Positions 25,972 to 35,871 of a stretch of DNA of 64,000 nt are shown in pieces; the first letter of the stretch is position 1; the number at the start of each line of letters is the position of its first letter. Below the pieces are notes generated by a model, which worked only from the letters and a program-made list of their open reading frames with translations, made no database searches and was not told where the DNA came from. Source of the stretch: CAYWKU01 sp964459325 (GTDB taxonomy: Bacteria > RBG-13-61-14 > CAYWKU01); the NCBI GenBank assembly GCA_964459325.1, contig CAYWKU010000004.1:1-64000 (forward strand), given 5' to 3'. A program made the position numbers and the translations under genes.

Positions 25972-26877
25972 TTAGCCGCTTTTCGGCCCCGGCGATACGG
26001 CCAGACCGATTTGTTCGGTTCCCCGGAACCATCCGTCCCTGGCATTGTAATATAATCGCCACTCGTTGTGACAGATGCGGACATCGAGCGCGTAAACGAA
26101 GGCCTTTTTCCAACCCAAATCCTCCGGTGCAATAATCGGTTCGGGTGCGCTGTAATTCCATCGGTAACCGTCCGGACTTTCCAGAAGCATTATCGCCGAC
26201 CTCGACTTTCCCTCCTTGTCCCTGTAGATGCCGTTATTGAAGCCCAGCCACCCCCCGCCCTCGGGGTTCGGCAAGACTTTGAGCGCCCCGGCGCCCATAT
26301 TGCGCCACCGGTCGGCCTTATTCCGACAAATTATCGGCATAGAACGCTTTTCGTAAGAGCCGAGAGGATTTTCGGAGGAAGCAACGCCTATGTAGCGCGG
26401 CTCGGGAAACCCGCAATCGGGCAGCCATACGCTGCCGGCGCTGAAATAAAGCCGATACTCGCCACCCGCCCGGACGAGGCAGGGGTTGCCATTCGTGCGC
26501 ATCAGCGCCCCTTCCCACCGAAATTCCGGCGACAACAGGGTTTGCGGCTCGCTCCAACCGAGAAGGTCATTCGATGTCCGGGCGGCAACTTCCGACAGCC
26601 ACGGATGTTTGAACCTCTCATAAAATAGAAAATACTTTCCCTTCTCCTTATAAAGAAAGGGCCTCACGCCGCCGAAAAGTCGCCCTCCTCTTTTGGCCCA
26701 CTCGACCCCGTCCTCGCTGATGTAATGGTGAATACCCCTCAGGCTGTGGGCGAAAAGATGCCACTTGCCGTCGGGAGTATCAAAGGGCGGCAAAAAAGTG
26801 GGGTCGGCTATTATCCATTCCCGCCCCGGAGGCTCGATGAGAGGGTTGGAGGGATGGTCGGCGAACTCGAACTTCAT
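25972..26877 (-). CDS. Five-bladed propeller protein, GH43/GH130-like
   Basis: A 301-residue protein with the fold pattern of GH43/GH130 glycosidases: repeated blade motifs such as NPLIEPPGREW, ADPTFL, GVRPFLYKEKGKYFLFYE, ARTSNDLLGWSEP, NPCLVRAGGEYRLYFSAG and RRLYYNARDGW-like ends. There is no signal peptide, so it acts inside the cell or is exported by another route. Enzymes of this fold cleave or phosphorolyse glycosidic bonds; a related domain is found beside glycosyltransferases. Whether the catalytic acids are present cannot be judged with certainty. It lies 23 bp upstream of the rmuC gene on the minus strand. Confidence 0.6.
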   Translation of the reverse strand: MKFEFADHPSNPLIEPPGREWIIADPTFLPPFDTPDGKWHLFAHSLRGIHHYISEDGVEWAKRGGRLFGGVRPFLYKEKGKYFLFYERFKHPWLSEVAARTSNDLLGWSEPQTLLSPEFRWEGALMRTNGNPCLVRAGGEYRLYFSAGSVWLPDCGFPEPRYIGVASSENPLGSYEKRSMPIICRNKADRWRNMGAGALKVLPNPEGGGWLGFNNGIYRDKEGKSRSAIMLLESPDGYRWNYSAPEPIIAPEDLGWKKAFVYALDVRICHNEWRLYYNARDGWFRGTEQIGLAVSPGPKSG

Positions 26878-26975
26878 TTGCAGGGGAGGTTACTCCGATA
26901 TGTCGCGCCGGTCAAAACCTTTGCCGGAAAGGGACGTCAACTTACCGGAAAATATATACAAACAGGCCAAAGCCG

Positions 26976-27011
26976 GTTGAAAGGCCACCGGCGGTATGAT
27001 ACCCTTTCAAC
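26976..27011 (+). promoter_or_regulatory. Inverted repeat and -10 region before tRNA-Ala
   Basis: GTTGAAAGG (26976-26984) and its exact complement CCTTTCAAC (27003-27011) flank a TATGAT (26995-27000) that sits 18 bp before the tRNA. The -10 hexamer could serve the tRNA; the flanking inverted repeat may be an operator or RNA hairpin. Confidence 0.4.
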
Positions 27012-27018
27012 AACAAAC

Positions 27019-27080
<62 letters not shown>

Positions 27081-27091
<11 letters not shown>

Positions 27092-27996
27092 TTGAATACT
27101 CTGCTAATCCCTGTATTTTGCTGGTATTTGAGATACCAACAAATGTACCAACACTTCCACTTGCTGCTCCGGCGCGGCTACAAAGGATTGCGTAGCTGAT
27201 AGTACAAGTGTAGAGTGTAATTATTGATAACCTACATAGTGTCCCTGTAGTGAGTGTTTATACCCTGTTGATAACCTTGAATTTTGTGCTTCCCCGTTTG
27301 TAAATTTCCCTTTATAAACAGATAGTTATATAGATACCTCCATTTTCCTTATTCTCATTGATACCTCCATTTTCTCTTTATAATTAGTAGTTTAGGTAAT
27401 AATCGTTTACGATATGTCATCCTTTATACCTCCATTTGTTTGATAAAGATAAGATAAAAGTAACTTGTATTCATATCCTGTTTTATCAATAAATACAAGT
27501 ACATACAAACTTAATCAAGTAACCTTCCATACAAATGTACCCTATATTAGTACTTATATAATGCTTTATGTCTTACTCTTATACCCTGTATAGTATACCC
27601 TGTATGATACTAGTATATGTATCTGTTTTATCAATGAATACAGATAGTTATGGGTAGAATGAATATAAGTAATAGGGAAGGCTAACCCTGTTTAGTCTAT
27701 CTGTATGATTGCTCTTCTTATAATATAATTGTACTTATACCTCCATTTATAACCTCTTGATTTTATTTACCTTTTCCCCGCCCTTCCATACCTTGCATTT
27801 ATACTTTGCAGGGTGTATAAAAAAAATAGGCATGATTATTGCTAAGCCTCCACCTGTATACACCCGGTAGGTTTCATAAATCGATTGTGCGGGCTTGGAA
27901 AGTAGCCTCTGGAGGGGTACCCTTGCCTGTATATCAAAAGTTCAATGTGAGCTAATTGTGAGCTTTATATGGGTATCTATGGACATATCCTCCATT
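27081..27996. repeat. att-like direct repeats around an A+T-rich, gene-free segment
   Basis: The end of the tRNA gene (CATATCCTCCATT, 27081-27093) recurs exactly at 27984-27996, 903 bp away. Four copies of the related ATACCTCCATTT lie between, at 27334, 27361, 27426 and 27737. The interval is strikingly A+T-rich compared with its flanks and has no credible gene; it also repeats TATACCCTGT and CTGTTTTATCAAT motifs. This is the layout of a decayed element inserted at a tRNA gene, but no integrase is present. Confidence 0.55.
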
Positions 27997-28180
27997 TACC
28001 TTTCTTTTCGCGAGAAAAGAAAGGTAAAACCAAAGAAAAGCGTGCTTGCGCCTGCGGCGCTGAGAGTGAGTAGCTTAAGCTCCTCGTTTTTTTTTAGGTA
28101 TTTGCGCGAAAGAACGTGCATAGGGAGTAGCCCCAGACTACACGTGAGCGCAGTGTAGGGTGCAGGGGCGAAGCTCTTGC
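27995..28180 (+). repeat. Dispersed repeat family R, copy 2
   Basis: Begins with a perfect 15-bp-arm hairpin (27995-28028, arm TTTACCTTTCTTTTC, loop GCGA), then a CCTGCGGCGCTG block, GCGCGAAAGAACGTGCAT, GTGAGCGCAGTG and a GGTGCAGGGGCGAAGC block. These blocks recur in the same order at 45620-45800 and in reverse at 22420-22604. It ends just at the stop codon of the next gene. Confidence 0.6.
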
Positions 28181-28182
28181 TC

Positions 28183-29685
28183 CTACTTTCGTTGCCATAT
28201 CAGGAACTCCACGGTGTATTTGTGCCGCTTGAAGTCGTCGTAGGACAGCTCGCTCGCCTCATATCCCGGAATTTTTGCCGCAAGCTCGTATCGCTCATGA
28301 AACTTTTTGCTGTTGAGCGCCGTCCTGTCGAAAGCGGTGTGACCTATCTCGAAATCGCCGTAACTGCGAACCATGTTCACCACGAAATCCGGCTTCCGGC
28401 CGAGAACGTAGTCCAGGTCGGTTGACCACGCCGGCCCGCCCGGCAGTCTCGCGAGATGAGTATCCACCAGTCCCAGCGTATCTATGACCCTGATGTCGGC
28501 ATGATAGGCTATATGGCCTATGTCCGATACAGCCACCAGCTTGCCCGACGCGCCCAGTTCCTCCAGCTTCTCCGCAACCGGGTTGTAAAAGCTGTCCTGG
28601 TTGCGGGCCCATCTCTTATCAAAACCGGGCATCGCTTCGTAGTGAATCAGCCCCGCAAGCTGGACTATTATCATCGCCGCCATTGCAATAACGCCCAGGC
28701 GGTACTTTTTTATCCTTCCAGCTCCGATTGTCGCCAGCAGAAATACTGCGGGAAGTATCGGCGCCAGGAACCGCCCGTGAGGCATCCAGTCTCCCCCGAC
28801 GGCAATCACCGCCGCCGTGGCGACAAGTGCCCATGTCGCTACGGCCCCCGCTTTTGTTCCGGACTTGACGCCACCGTAAACAGCGAGTCCAACAAACAGG
28901 ACAAAAACCGGACCCCATGCCCTCCACGTCTCCAGCCCCGCGTAAATCGAGCCTATGAGCGGCCCGTGGCTGCCGCGGGCAAAGAAGGTGTTGGGGAAGA
29001 CGTGGCCGCCGAAGTAGGTTATGCGCCAGGCGTTGTATATGCCGTAAGGAATCAGAAAGACGGCAAGGGCGAGCCAATCCGCCGCTGCGGGAAAACGCTT
29101 TTCTCTGACCAGCCGCCACAGCCGGTGGATACCCAGCGCGACGAACAGCACCGCCCCGTCCGGGCGGGTCAACGCCGCTCCCAGCGCGGCAAGGCTCCAT
29201 GACCAGCGAGGCTCTTCCCCGCCGATATAAAGCCGCAATGCCGCCAGCACCCAGAACAGATACAGCGGCGTTTCCAGCCCCTCCACGCTCCACACCGCTA
29301 CGCGCAAATCAAGCGCAACCAGAAGCGCCGCCGCGAACGCCCACCGGCGGTTTTCGTCGCCGAGCAGTTTCGAGGCGATGCTCCAGGTGAGCACAACGTT
29401 GGCGACACCCAAGAGGATGCCCAGTTGCTGAGCGATGGCCGGTATGAAAACTCCTGAGAAGTAGTGGAAGGCGGCGAGTATTATCACCCACAAAAAGTTG
29501 GAGTAACCCTCGACCTTCTCACCGATGTTGAAGACCAGGCCGTGGCCGTCGGCCAGGTTGCGGGCGAAGACGAAGGACACATAGGCGTCGTCCACGCAAT
29601 CGGCCTTCTGGAGGAGGATTACCGCCAGCGAAACCGCCGCCAGGGCCGCGGCGAGTAGCCAGTATTCTTTTATCGATTCTCCCAT
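28183..29685 (-). CDS. GT-C glycosyltransferase-like polytopic membrane protein
   Basis: A 500-residue protein with about ten transmembrane helices. The first loop carries the acidic pair of GT-C enzymes, DDAYVSFVFARNLADGHG, followed by GEKVEGYSNFLW, a signature shared with AftB/LphB-like arabinosyl- and mannosyltransferases that use polyprenyl-phosphate sugars. The C-terminal part is soluble, with VSDIGHIAYHADIRVIDTLG. It probably adds a sugar to an envelope glycan or lipid on the outer side of the inner membrane; donor and acceptor are unknown. It is transcribed away from the RND exporter gene. Confidence 0.75.
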   Translation of the reverse strand: MGESIKEYWLLAAALAAVSLAVILLQKADCVDDAYVSFVFARNLADGHGLVFNIGEKVEGYSNFLWVIILAAFHYFSGVFIPAIAQQLGILLGVANVVLTWSIASKLLGDENRRWAFAAALLVALDLRVAVWSVEGLETPLYLFWVLAALRLYIGGEEPRWSWSLAALGAALTRPDGAVLFVALGIHRLWRLVREKRFPAAADWLALAVFLIPYGIYNAWRITYFGGHVFPNTFFARGSHGPLIGSIYAGLETWRAWGPVFVLFVGLAVYGGVKSGTKAGAVATWALVATAAVIAVGGDWMPHGRFLAPILPAVFLLATIGAGRIKKYRLGVIAMAAMIIVQLAGLIHYEAMPGFDKRWARNQDSFYNPVAEKLEELGASGKLVAVSDIGHIAYHADIRVIDTLGLVDTHLARLPGGPAWSTDLDYVLGRKPDFVVNMVRSYGDFEIGHTAFDRTALNSKKFHERYELAAKIPGYEASELSYDDFKRHKYTVEFLIWQRK

Positions 29686-29951
29686 CCCGGCTTTGCCGAA
29701 GGATAGGCCAAACGGAAGATTTTTAAAAGCGCGGGAGCGACCTCCCTTTCCCGGCTGTTAGTTCGAGACCACAGGTCTCTCCCACAGAATGCCGACGGAG
29801 TTGTAAGGTGAAGGAGTATTATTAACCGGGCGGTGAGTATGTGGTAAAATTCTCGTTCAAAATATACAATCACCTTTCGAGTCGAAGGTTCCGGCGGCTG
29901 AGCTTAACCGGAGGGCCGGAATCTTCAGTAAATTTTGCCGGTGAAACCCGG

Positions 29952-32714
29952 ATGAGAGAAAGAATACTCGCAAAGCTCGCGGACTTCATATACGCCCGTC
30001 ACAAGCTCATCGTGGCCGCCGGGCTGGTGGTTACGGTTTTCATGGCCATATGCGTGGCCAACCTGGAGCTGCGGTTGAGCTTCATCGAGCTTCTCGACCC
30101 CGAGTCCCCGGAGGTCAAGCGTATCAACTACGCCAACAAGAACTTCGGCGGCCTGGCGCTATTGTTCGTGATTGTGGAGGCCAAAAAGCCGGAGAAGGCG
30201 CGGGCCTTCGCCGACGAGTTTGCCGACCGGCTCATGGAGCATCCCGAGTGGGTTAAGAGGGTGCTTTATAAAATAGACCCGGAAGTTTTCCTCGACCACG
30301 CGCTCTTGTTCCTGAAACCCGCCGAGCTTGAAAATCTTGCGGACAGGCTTGAAAAGAACAAGGAAGAACTTTCCTCAACGCTGGGCGATATGCGGATGGT
30401 GAGTCTTATTGACAGGCTCAACCGGGAGGTCGAGGAGCAGCTTTCCAAGGGAACTTTCAGCGAGGAAGATACCGAAAGCATCAAGCGGTTTACCGGGCCG
30501 GTGAAATCGGTCATCGAGCTGGCTCAAACCGTAATCGAACAAGGCCCCGAAACAGCGGGCAATAACCCCGGAGAAATTGAGGAGCTCAAAAGCCGGCTTG
30601 CGAAAAGGCTGGTTCCCGATAAATTTCGCGGCGAAATCGATTTGTCCAACCCTTACTACACCGACCCCACCGGCAAGCACCTGTTGATGCTGGTGCGTGC
30701 TTCCAAGCCGACGGACGATTTCGAGTGGAACACCAATTTCATGGAAGTGGTGGAAGGGGTCAGGGATAACGTGCTGGAGAATTACCCGGAAGTGAACGTC
30801 CGCATGACCGGCAACATGGCTGTAATGCGGGACGAGAACAGGGTTGTCCGGCGGGACATGAAGGTAGTCACCGCCGTCACTTTCATAGGCGTGCTTCTCG
30901 TCTTCGCCATCGGCTTCCGGGGTTTGAGTCCGCTGGGGATGGTGGCGTTGTCGCTGGGCATGGGAATCACCTGGTGCTTCGGCCTTACCTACCTTGTAAT
31001 CGGATACCTCAACGTCATCACCAGCGTTTTCGGTTCCATAATACTGGGCATGGGGGTGGACTACGCCATACTCCTGCTCACGCGATACACCGAGGAGCGC
31101 GCCGCGGGACACGAGTCCCCCGAGGCGCTGCGAATAACCATGACCCAGACCGGCAAGGGGATACTTACCGGCGCGGTGGCCACGGCGGGAGCGTTTTACT
31201 CCATAGGGGTGGGCAACTTCCGGGCCGCCGACCAGATGGGGCTGATAGCCGGCAACGGTATATTCACCTACTGCGCGGTGATGATGCTGGTGCTGCCGTC
31301 ACTGATGGTGTGGCGCGATGTCAGGGCCGGTTCATCCCGCAAGGAAAGGCGGCCCCCGGTGTTGATGCCGTGGCTGTCGAGGACGGTCAGGAGGGGATGG
31401 GCGCTTATACTGGTCGCCGGAATCATTATGTTCTCCATCCTCTCATGGAAAGCCACGGGGATGCAGCTCGAGTACGACTACACCAAGATAGAGGCCGAGG
31501 GCCTCAAAAGCATGGAGCTTCTCAAGGAAATGCCCGACCTTTTCGGGTGGGGAATAAACTACGGCATGGTGTTTACACACAGCCTCGAACAGGACCGCAA
31601 GTACGCCCAAAGGCTCCGCCTGCTCACCACAATCAACCGCGTCCAGGCGCTCAGCGACTTCATACCTCCCGACCAGGAGCGCAAGCTCGATATTATTCGA
31701 CGTATAGCCGAGGTCAAGGACGCTATAAAGCCGCCTCAACCGCCCCCGGAGGGGCCGGTGTCTTCAAAGGACAAAAAGGCGCTTACGAAAAAGCTCGAGC
31801 ACCTCAGAGCCATGCTTTACGACATGGAAACCCTCACTTCCCTGGGGGGTCAACAAAAGGCCGAGGAAGCCATATCCGGCCTGGGCGCGAAGCTCGAGGA
31901 ACTAATATCGGCCATTGAAAAGCCCGGCAGAGAAAAGGTTTGCGAGAGGTTGGGTTACCTTCAGCACCGGCTGGGAGAGGAAGCCGCCGGCTTGTGGAGG
32001 CAATTCGGCGAGATGACCCGTTCGGGCGAGCTGACCGTCGAGGAGCTCCCTTCGTACCTCAAGGGCCATTTTATCGGCGCCGACGGAGCTTACTGCATCT
32101 ACGCCTTCCCCAGCGGCATTATCTGGAACGAGTTTTTCATGGAGCGCAACGTTTACGAGCTCAAGAGCGTTTCGCCGGAGGCCGGCGGTATTTCGGTAAT
32201 ATTCCAGAGCATCCTCACGCAGGTGAAGCACGACTTTCTGCTGATAGGCGCCGCGGCGTTCCTGGCGGTTTTCATTGTGCTGCTTTTGGATTACCGCAAC
32301 GTCTACCTGGCAATACTGACCATGGCGCCGCTGGTGGCGGGGTCTGTGATGATGGTGGGGATGATGACGGTTCTGGGTATCAAGCTCAATTTCGTCAACA
32401 TGAGCATAGTGCCGCTTATAATGGGCATCGGCATAGACTACGGGGTTTACATGGCGCACCGGTGGGTGTTCGAGGGGAGAAAACGCGAGCGGATAGACAT
32501 CGTTATAAGAAGCACGGGCCGGGGCGTGATGTTCAGCGCTCTGACCACTATAGTGGGTTTCGGCTCCCTGAGCCTTGCCAGTTACCAGGGGTTGCAGAGC
32601 CTCGGGCAGATGCTGGTAATCGGGATAGCTTTCTGCCTGCTCACGGCCGTTGTAGGACTGCCTGCGCTGTATCATCTTATTGGAAAGATGGAAGAAAAAG
32701 GTAAAGAGAGTTAA
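29952..32714 (+). CDS. RND/MMPL-family exporter
   Basis: About 920 residues in two halves, each with one transmembrane helix, a large periplasmic loop and a cluster of five or six helices, the MMPL/sterol-sensing-domain plan. Conserved repeats are FGSIILGMGVDYAILLLTRY in the first half and MSIVPLIMGIGIDYGVYMAHR in the second, each with the intramembrane Asp that couples proton flow. It probably moves lipids, such as hopanoids (HpnN-like), between membranes; the cargo is inferred by family. The in-frame ATG at 29841 would add 37 poorly conserved residues, so the ATG at 29952 before RERILAKLADFIY is preferred. Confidence 0.8.
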   Translation: MRERILAKLADFIYARHKLIVAAGLVVTVFMAICVANLELRLSFIELLDPESPEVKRINYANKNFGGLALLFVIVEAKKPEKARAFADEFADRLMEHPEWVKRVLYKIDPEVFLDHALLFLKPAELENLADRLEKNKEELSSTLGDMRMVSLIDRLNREVEEQLSKGTFSEEDTESIKRFTGPVKSVIELAQTVIEQGPETAGNNPGEIEELKSRLAKRLVPDKFRGEIDLSNPYYTDPTGKHLLMLVRASKPTDDFEWNTNFMEVVEGVRDNVLENYPEVNVRMTGNMAVMRDENRVVRRDMKVVTAVTFIGVLLVFAIGFRGLSPLGMVALSLGMGITWCFGLTYLVIGYLNVITSVFGSIILGMGVDYAILLLTRYTEERAAGHESPEALRITMTQTGKGILTGAVATAGAFYSIGVGNFRAADQMGLIAGNGIFTYCAVMMLVLPSLMVWRDVRAGSSRKERRPPVLMPWLSRTVRRGWALILVAGIIMFSILSWKATGMQLEYDYTKIEAEGLKSMELLKEMPDLFGWGINYGMVFTHSLEQDRKYAQRLRLLTTINRVQALSDFIPPDQERKLDIIRRIAEVKDAIKPPQPPPEGPVSSKDKKALTKKLEHLRAMLYDMETLTSLGGQQKAEEAISGLGAKLEELISAIEKPGREKVCERLGYLQHRLGEEAAGLWRQFGEMTRSGELTVEELPSYLKGHFIGADGAYCIYAFPSGIIWNEFFMERNVYELKSVSPEAGGISVIFQSILTQVKHDFLLIGAAAFLAVFIVLLLDYRNVYLAILTMAPLVAGSVMMVGMMTVLGIKLNFVNMSIVPLIMGIGIDYGVYMAHRWVFEGRKRERIDIVIRSTGRGVMFSALTTIVGFGSLSLASYQGLQSLGQMLVIGIAFCLLTAVVGLPALYHLIGKMEEKGKES

Positions 32715-32728
32715 TCTCGGATAAAGAA

Positions 32729-33541
32729 ATGGCTGAAGAGCGCATCAGTTTTGACAGGGTGAGCGAGGTTTACGACACCACGCGCGCCATGCCTGCGGAG
32801 ATGATGGAGGCCGTAATCGACGGTCTCGTCGACATTGGGGGAATTATGCCTTACAGCCGGGTGCTCGAGCTGGGGGTGGGCACCGGCCGTATCGCCGCCC
32901 CGCTCTCGGCGGCGTCTCAATCGCGCTATTACGGCGTGGACGTATCCCTCAAAATGATGAAGAAGATAAGGGAAAAAGACGGTAAGGAAGTGACGCCGAT
33001 AGCGGCGGACGTCTGCTCCCTGCCCTTCAAAGCCGGGTATTTCGACGTGGTATTGGCGATTCACGTGTTTCACCTGGTTCCCGACTGGGAATGCGCCGCC
33101 CGGGAAGCCGTGCGTGTGCTCGACCCGAACGGGGTGATAATCGTGGGGGGAGAAGGCGCCGGCCGCGGCAGTCCCTTACAGAACCTGACATCCGGAATGA
33201 AGGAGGGGCTGCGCAAGGAAGTCGAGTCTATCGCCGAAGATGTGGGCATCACCGACACCCGTGTGGGAATGAAAAGCCTGGACGAGGCGGCGGGAATTTT
33301 CACGAACCTGGGAGGCAGCGTAATTTTTTATCCGCCCGTGGAGCACGTCATGGAGCTGCCCCTGTTTTTGCTGCTGGAGCTTGTCAGGGGCCGGACGTTC
33401 CAGTTTCTGTGGGAGATATCGGATGATACCCTGTCGGCCGCTTTGGACAGGCTGGAAAAATTGTTCAAAAAACATTACGGCAGCCTGGATGAAAAGGTGT
33501 CGCTCAATCGCCGTTTCGATTTTCTCAGGGCCGCCTTTTAA
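32729..33541 (+). CDS. Class I SAM-dependent methyltransferase
   Basis: A 270-residue cytosolic enzyme. Motif I is VLELGVGTGRIAAPL (about 44-58), followed by the acidic GVDVS after strand 2, ADVCSLPF and the VLDPNGVIIVGG post-motif III. The fold is of the UbiE/Methyltransf_11 type. The substrate is unknown; the exporter gene 14 bp upstream may share its transcript, suggesting a lipid or polyketide context. The stop codon overlaps the stop of the convergent kinase-like gene by four bases. Confidence 0.85.
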   Translation: MAEERISFDRVSEVYDTTRAMPAEMMEAVIDGLVDIGGIMPYSRVLELGVGTGRIAAPLSAASQSRYYGVDVSLKMMKKIREKDGKEVTPIAADVCSLPFKAGYFDVVLAIHVFHLVPDWECAAREAVRVLDPNGVIIVGGEGAGRGSPLQNLTSGMKEGLRKEVESIAEDVGITDTRVGMKSLDEAAGIFTNLGGSVIFYPPVEHVMELPLFLLLELVRGRTFQFLWEISDDTLSAALDRLEKLFKKHYGSLDEKVSLNRRFDFLRAAF

Positions 33542-34515
33542 CCTTTCCCGGAGTCCGGCGGATATGCCTCTTTCAAGTCATCGATTAAAGCCCTGACGCT
33601 TTCGTAGAAAAAGGAGGTGCCCGCCGAAAAGCTGAGCATCACGCGATTCAGCTTCTCCGGGATGTAGGGAAAAAGCTTTTTCAGGTTTGTAATCATGCTC
33701 TTGTGAAGGAGCATGGCGTCGTCCGAGCTCAGGCCTGCATCGTCGAACTTCACCGGGTACTCGTCCGGGCACTGGATGACGTCCTGGAAGTTGTGCCTTC
33801 CCTTTCCCACCGCGAAAACCAGCACCGCCCCCAGGCTTATGATGTCGAAGTCCGAGTGGCTTACCTCGAAGTCGAAGTCTATCCAGACGTAGCGCTTGGA
33901 CTCCTTTTCGATAATGATATGGTCGCTTCGCGCGTCGCCGTGATGCTGGTCGTTCCGGGTCAGAAAATCGATGGCCCCGAAGGCTTCCAGGAGCTTTTCC
34001 ATTACGGTCGGAAAGACGGTGTGGAAGTACGTTTCATGGTCGAGCGGCAAATCGTGAAGGTACCGGAAAAGGTTGGGACCTCTGACGTAATCTATAATTC
34101 TCACCAGGTTGCCCGCCGGGTCGGTAATGGGCCTTCCCTGCATGAAGTTGGGGTGCCCTCTGGCTACTTCCAGCACCCCGGCTTCCTTGTGAGGGCTGCG
34201 GGAGCCGCGTATGAGGAAGGGCCCGATGCGGGAGGTAAAGTCCTCGTGGAACACCAGCTTGACTATCTTCTTCTCGCCGGTCTCCAGGTCCACCACGTAC
34301 TTTACCCAGAACTTGGGCTGCTCCTCGATGCCGAACCGCCCCTCGGTGGCGTCGCCGGTGACGAAGTAATCGTGTTCTTCCAGCCTGAGTATCATGCCGC
34401 CGGCGATGCTCATGTACTCGGTGGTGTCCTCGACTATTTGAGGAGGGCCGGGCATCTTTCTTCCCGTCAGTTCTTCCACCCGCTCCTTGAGTTCCGCTTC
34501 GTTCTCGAAAATCAA
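33538..34515 (-). CDS. Protein-kinase-like fold protein, unknown substrate
   Basis: A 325-residue soluble protein I do not recognise by name. Its middle has the pattern of a small-molecule or protein kinase: a probable ATP-lysine strand (KKIVKLVFHED), a catalytic-loop-like HHGDARSDHIII with HGD, and a metal-binding WIDFDFEV in place of DFG. The N-terminal 100 residues include a beta region with FVTGDATEGRFG. Relatives with these features include aminoglycoside and choline kinases and the HipA/Fic-like pseudokinases. It ends four bases into the convergent methyltransferase gene. Kinase activity is an inference. Confidence 0.5.
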   Translation of the reverse strand: MIFENEAELKERVEELTGRKMPGPPQIVEDTTEYMSIAGGMILRLEEHDYFVTGDATEGRFGIEEQPKFWVKYVVDLETGEKKIVKLVFHEDFTSRIGPFLIRGSRSPHKEAGVLEVARGHPNFMQGRPITDPAGNLVRIIDYVRGPNLFRYLHDLPLDHETYFHTVFPTVMEKLLEAFGAIDFLTRNDQHHGDARSDHIIIEKESKRYVWIDFDFEVSHSDFDIISLGAVLVFAVGKGRHNFQDVIQCPDEYPVKFDDAGLSSDDAMLLHKSMITNLKKLFPYIPEKLNRVMLSFSAGTSFFYESVRALIDDLKEAYPPDSGKG

Positions 34516-34689
34516 GCCTTTAACGTCCTCCGGGCTAACACGGTTTTTAAGGTTTAATCAGAGCGATGTTTAAACAAAATCGGGCAAATTGCCACCCTTG
34601 ATTCATTCCCGGTTATGCACGGGATATTCGTACTGCAGACTGCAGGCTTATTGCGGCATGGGGGGTGTTTGTTTATTTTATTTACGTAA

Positions 34690-35736
34690 ATGCTCAAAAT
34701 CCGGGAATTAATCGCCTCCATAATTAAATCGGCTCAGCTCCGCAGGGTGAAAATATCGCTTATAGTCGGGGCGGTGGTGATTTTTATACTCGCCGTCACC
34801 GTGGCCTACCACCGGGGCAGGAACGACGTTACGGCGGACAAGCCCGACGCGCGGGCCGATGAACTCGAACCGTTGCCTTTCGGAGCGGTCACTTCCGGCC
34901 TCAAGGGTGTTGATTTAGTCGGACTCGACGAAGGGCAGAGGAGACGTGCGCTGCGATTGCTGAACATAGCCACCTGCCTTGCCAGCGACGGCATGGTCAG
35001 CGTAGCCCGCTGTCGCAGGGACACGCCTCACTGCGTCACCAGCCAGCGGATGGCGGATTTTATTGTTCACAAGGTGAAGGAAGGCCTGGAGGAGGACGTT
35101 ATCTTAAGCCGCCTTTATGAAAAGGCGGTAAAGGAGGGCGGGGCCACCGCGTTACTGGGGAAGAAAAAAATCGATTTGCCGGACGAAGATATTCCCGCAT
35201 TGGGTCCGAAGGATGCCCCTGTAACTATTACTCTTTTCTACGATTACACCTCGGCCGTATCCCGTATGGCGTGGGATAAGCTGACCGGTCTTCAGCACCT
35301 TTATCCGGAAAGGGTGCGGATACGGTTGTGGCCCCTTCCCCGGGGCCGGGTGGACGAGCGCGCGGAGAAGGCCGCCCGGGTGGCCCTGGCTGCGCACCGG
35401 CTGGGGAAGTTCGACATTGTCCACCCTTTACTCATCAACTCCGAGGGAGCCATAAAGGAGGGCAGGCTGGACAGTTTTACCGAGCAGGCCGGACTCGAAC
35501 CGGGAGTGCTCAACGGAAAAGCCGTTGCCCGCCCCACAAGGAAAAAAATGAAAAGGCTGAACAAACTGGCGCATGAAATGGGGCTTCATTATCCGCCCGT
35601 TATTTTTGTGAAGGGGAGAAGGGTAAAGGGGGCCGTGCCCGGAACGTGCCTCATGGTGGGAGCGGTACAATCGGGGATTGCGCAAGTAATTACCGACGAA
35701 TACAACCGGCTTGCCGATAAAATAACTCCCCACTAA
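34690..35736 (+). CDS. DsbA-like thioredoxin-fold protein without catalytic cysteines
   Basis: A 348-residue membrane-anchored protein (helix about 18-42). A Cys-containing segment (ATCLASDGMVSVARC, residues about 97-111, and TPHC) precedes a DsbA/DSBA-like thioredoxin domain from about 165. At the active-site position the sequence is DYTSAVSRMAW, so both cysteines of the usual CxxC are missing, while the cis-proline region PPVIFVKG is kept. A paralog follows at 35872 with a CPYS site. The protein probably binds rather than oxidises substrates, or works as a partner of the paralog. The gene is in the same orientation, 135 bp away. Confidence 0.65.
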   Translation: MLKIRELIASIIKSAQLRRVKISLIVGAVVIFILAVTVAYHRGRNDVTADKPDARADELEPLPFGAVTSGLKGVDLVGLDEGQRRRALRLLNIATCLASDGMVSVARCRRDTPHCVTSQRMADFIVHKVKEGLEEDVILSRLYEKAVKEGGATALLGKKKIDLPDEDIPALGPKDAPVTITLFYDYTSAVSRMAWDKLTGLQHLYPERVRIRLWPLPRGRVDERAEKAARVALAAHRLGKFDIVHPLLINSEGAIKEGRLDSFTEQAGLEPGVLNGKAVARPTRKKMKRLNKLAHEMGLHYPPVIFVKGRRVKGAVPGTCLMVGAVQSGIAQVITDEYNRLADKITPH

Positions 35737-35871
35737 AAGGCTGGCCCCGCGGTGAACACAAGATTCCCCCTCACCATCGTAATCTTACGGCAAGCCCGGC
35801 GATTGCTCCGGGAGATACGTTTGTGTTAAAGTTTAATATCAATAAAATCACAACAGGGGGAGATTGGAATC

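Noticed and set aside
27334..27748. Possible CRISPR or replication-origin iterons in the A+T-rich segment
   Set aside because: The 12-bp motif is spaced irregularly (27, 65 and 311 bp), no DnaA-box cluster is seen, and no dnaA or dnaN gene is adjacent.
29841..29951. Longer start of the RND exporter
   Set aside because: The added 37 residues are basic and do not match the family's N-terminus; the ATG at 29952 begins a normal first helix.
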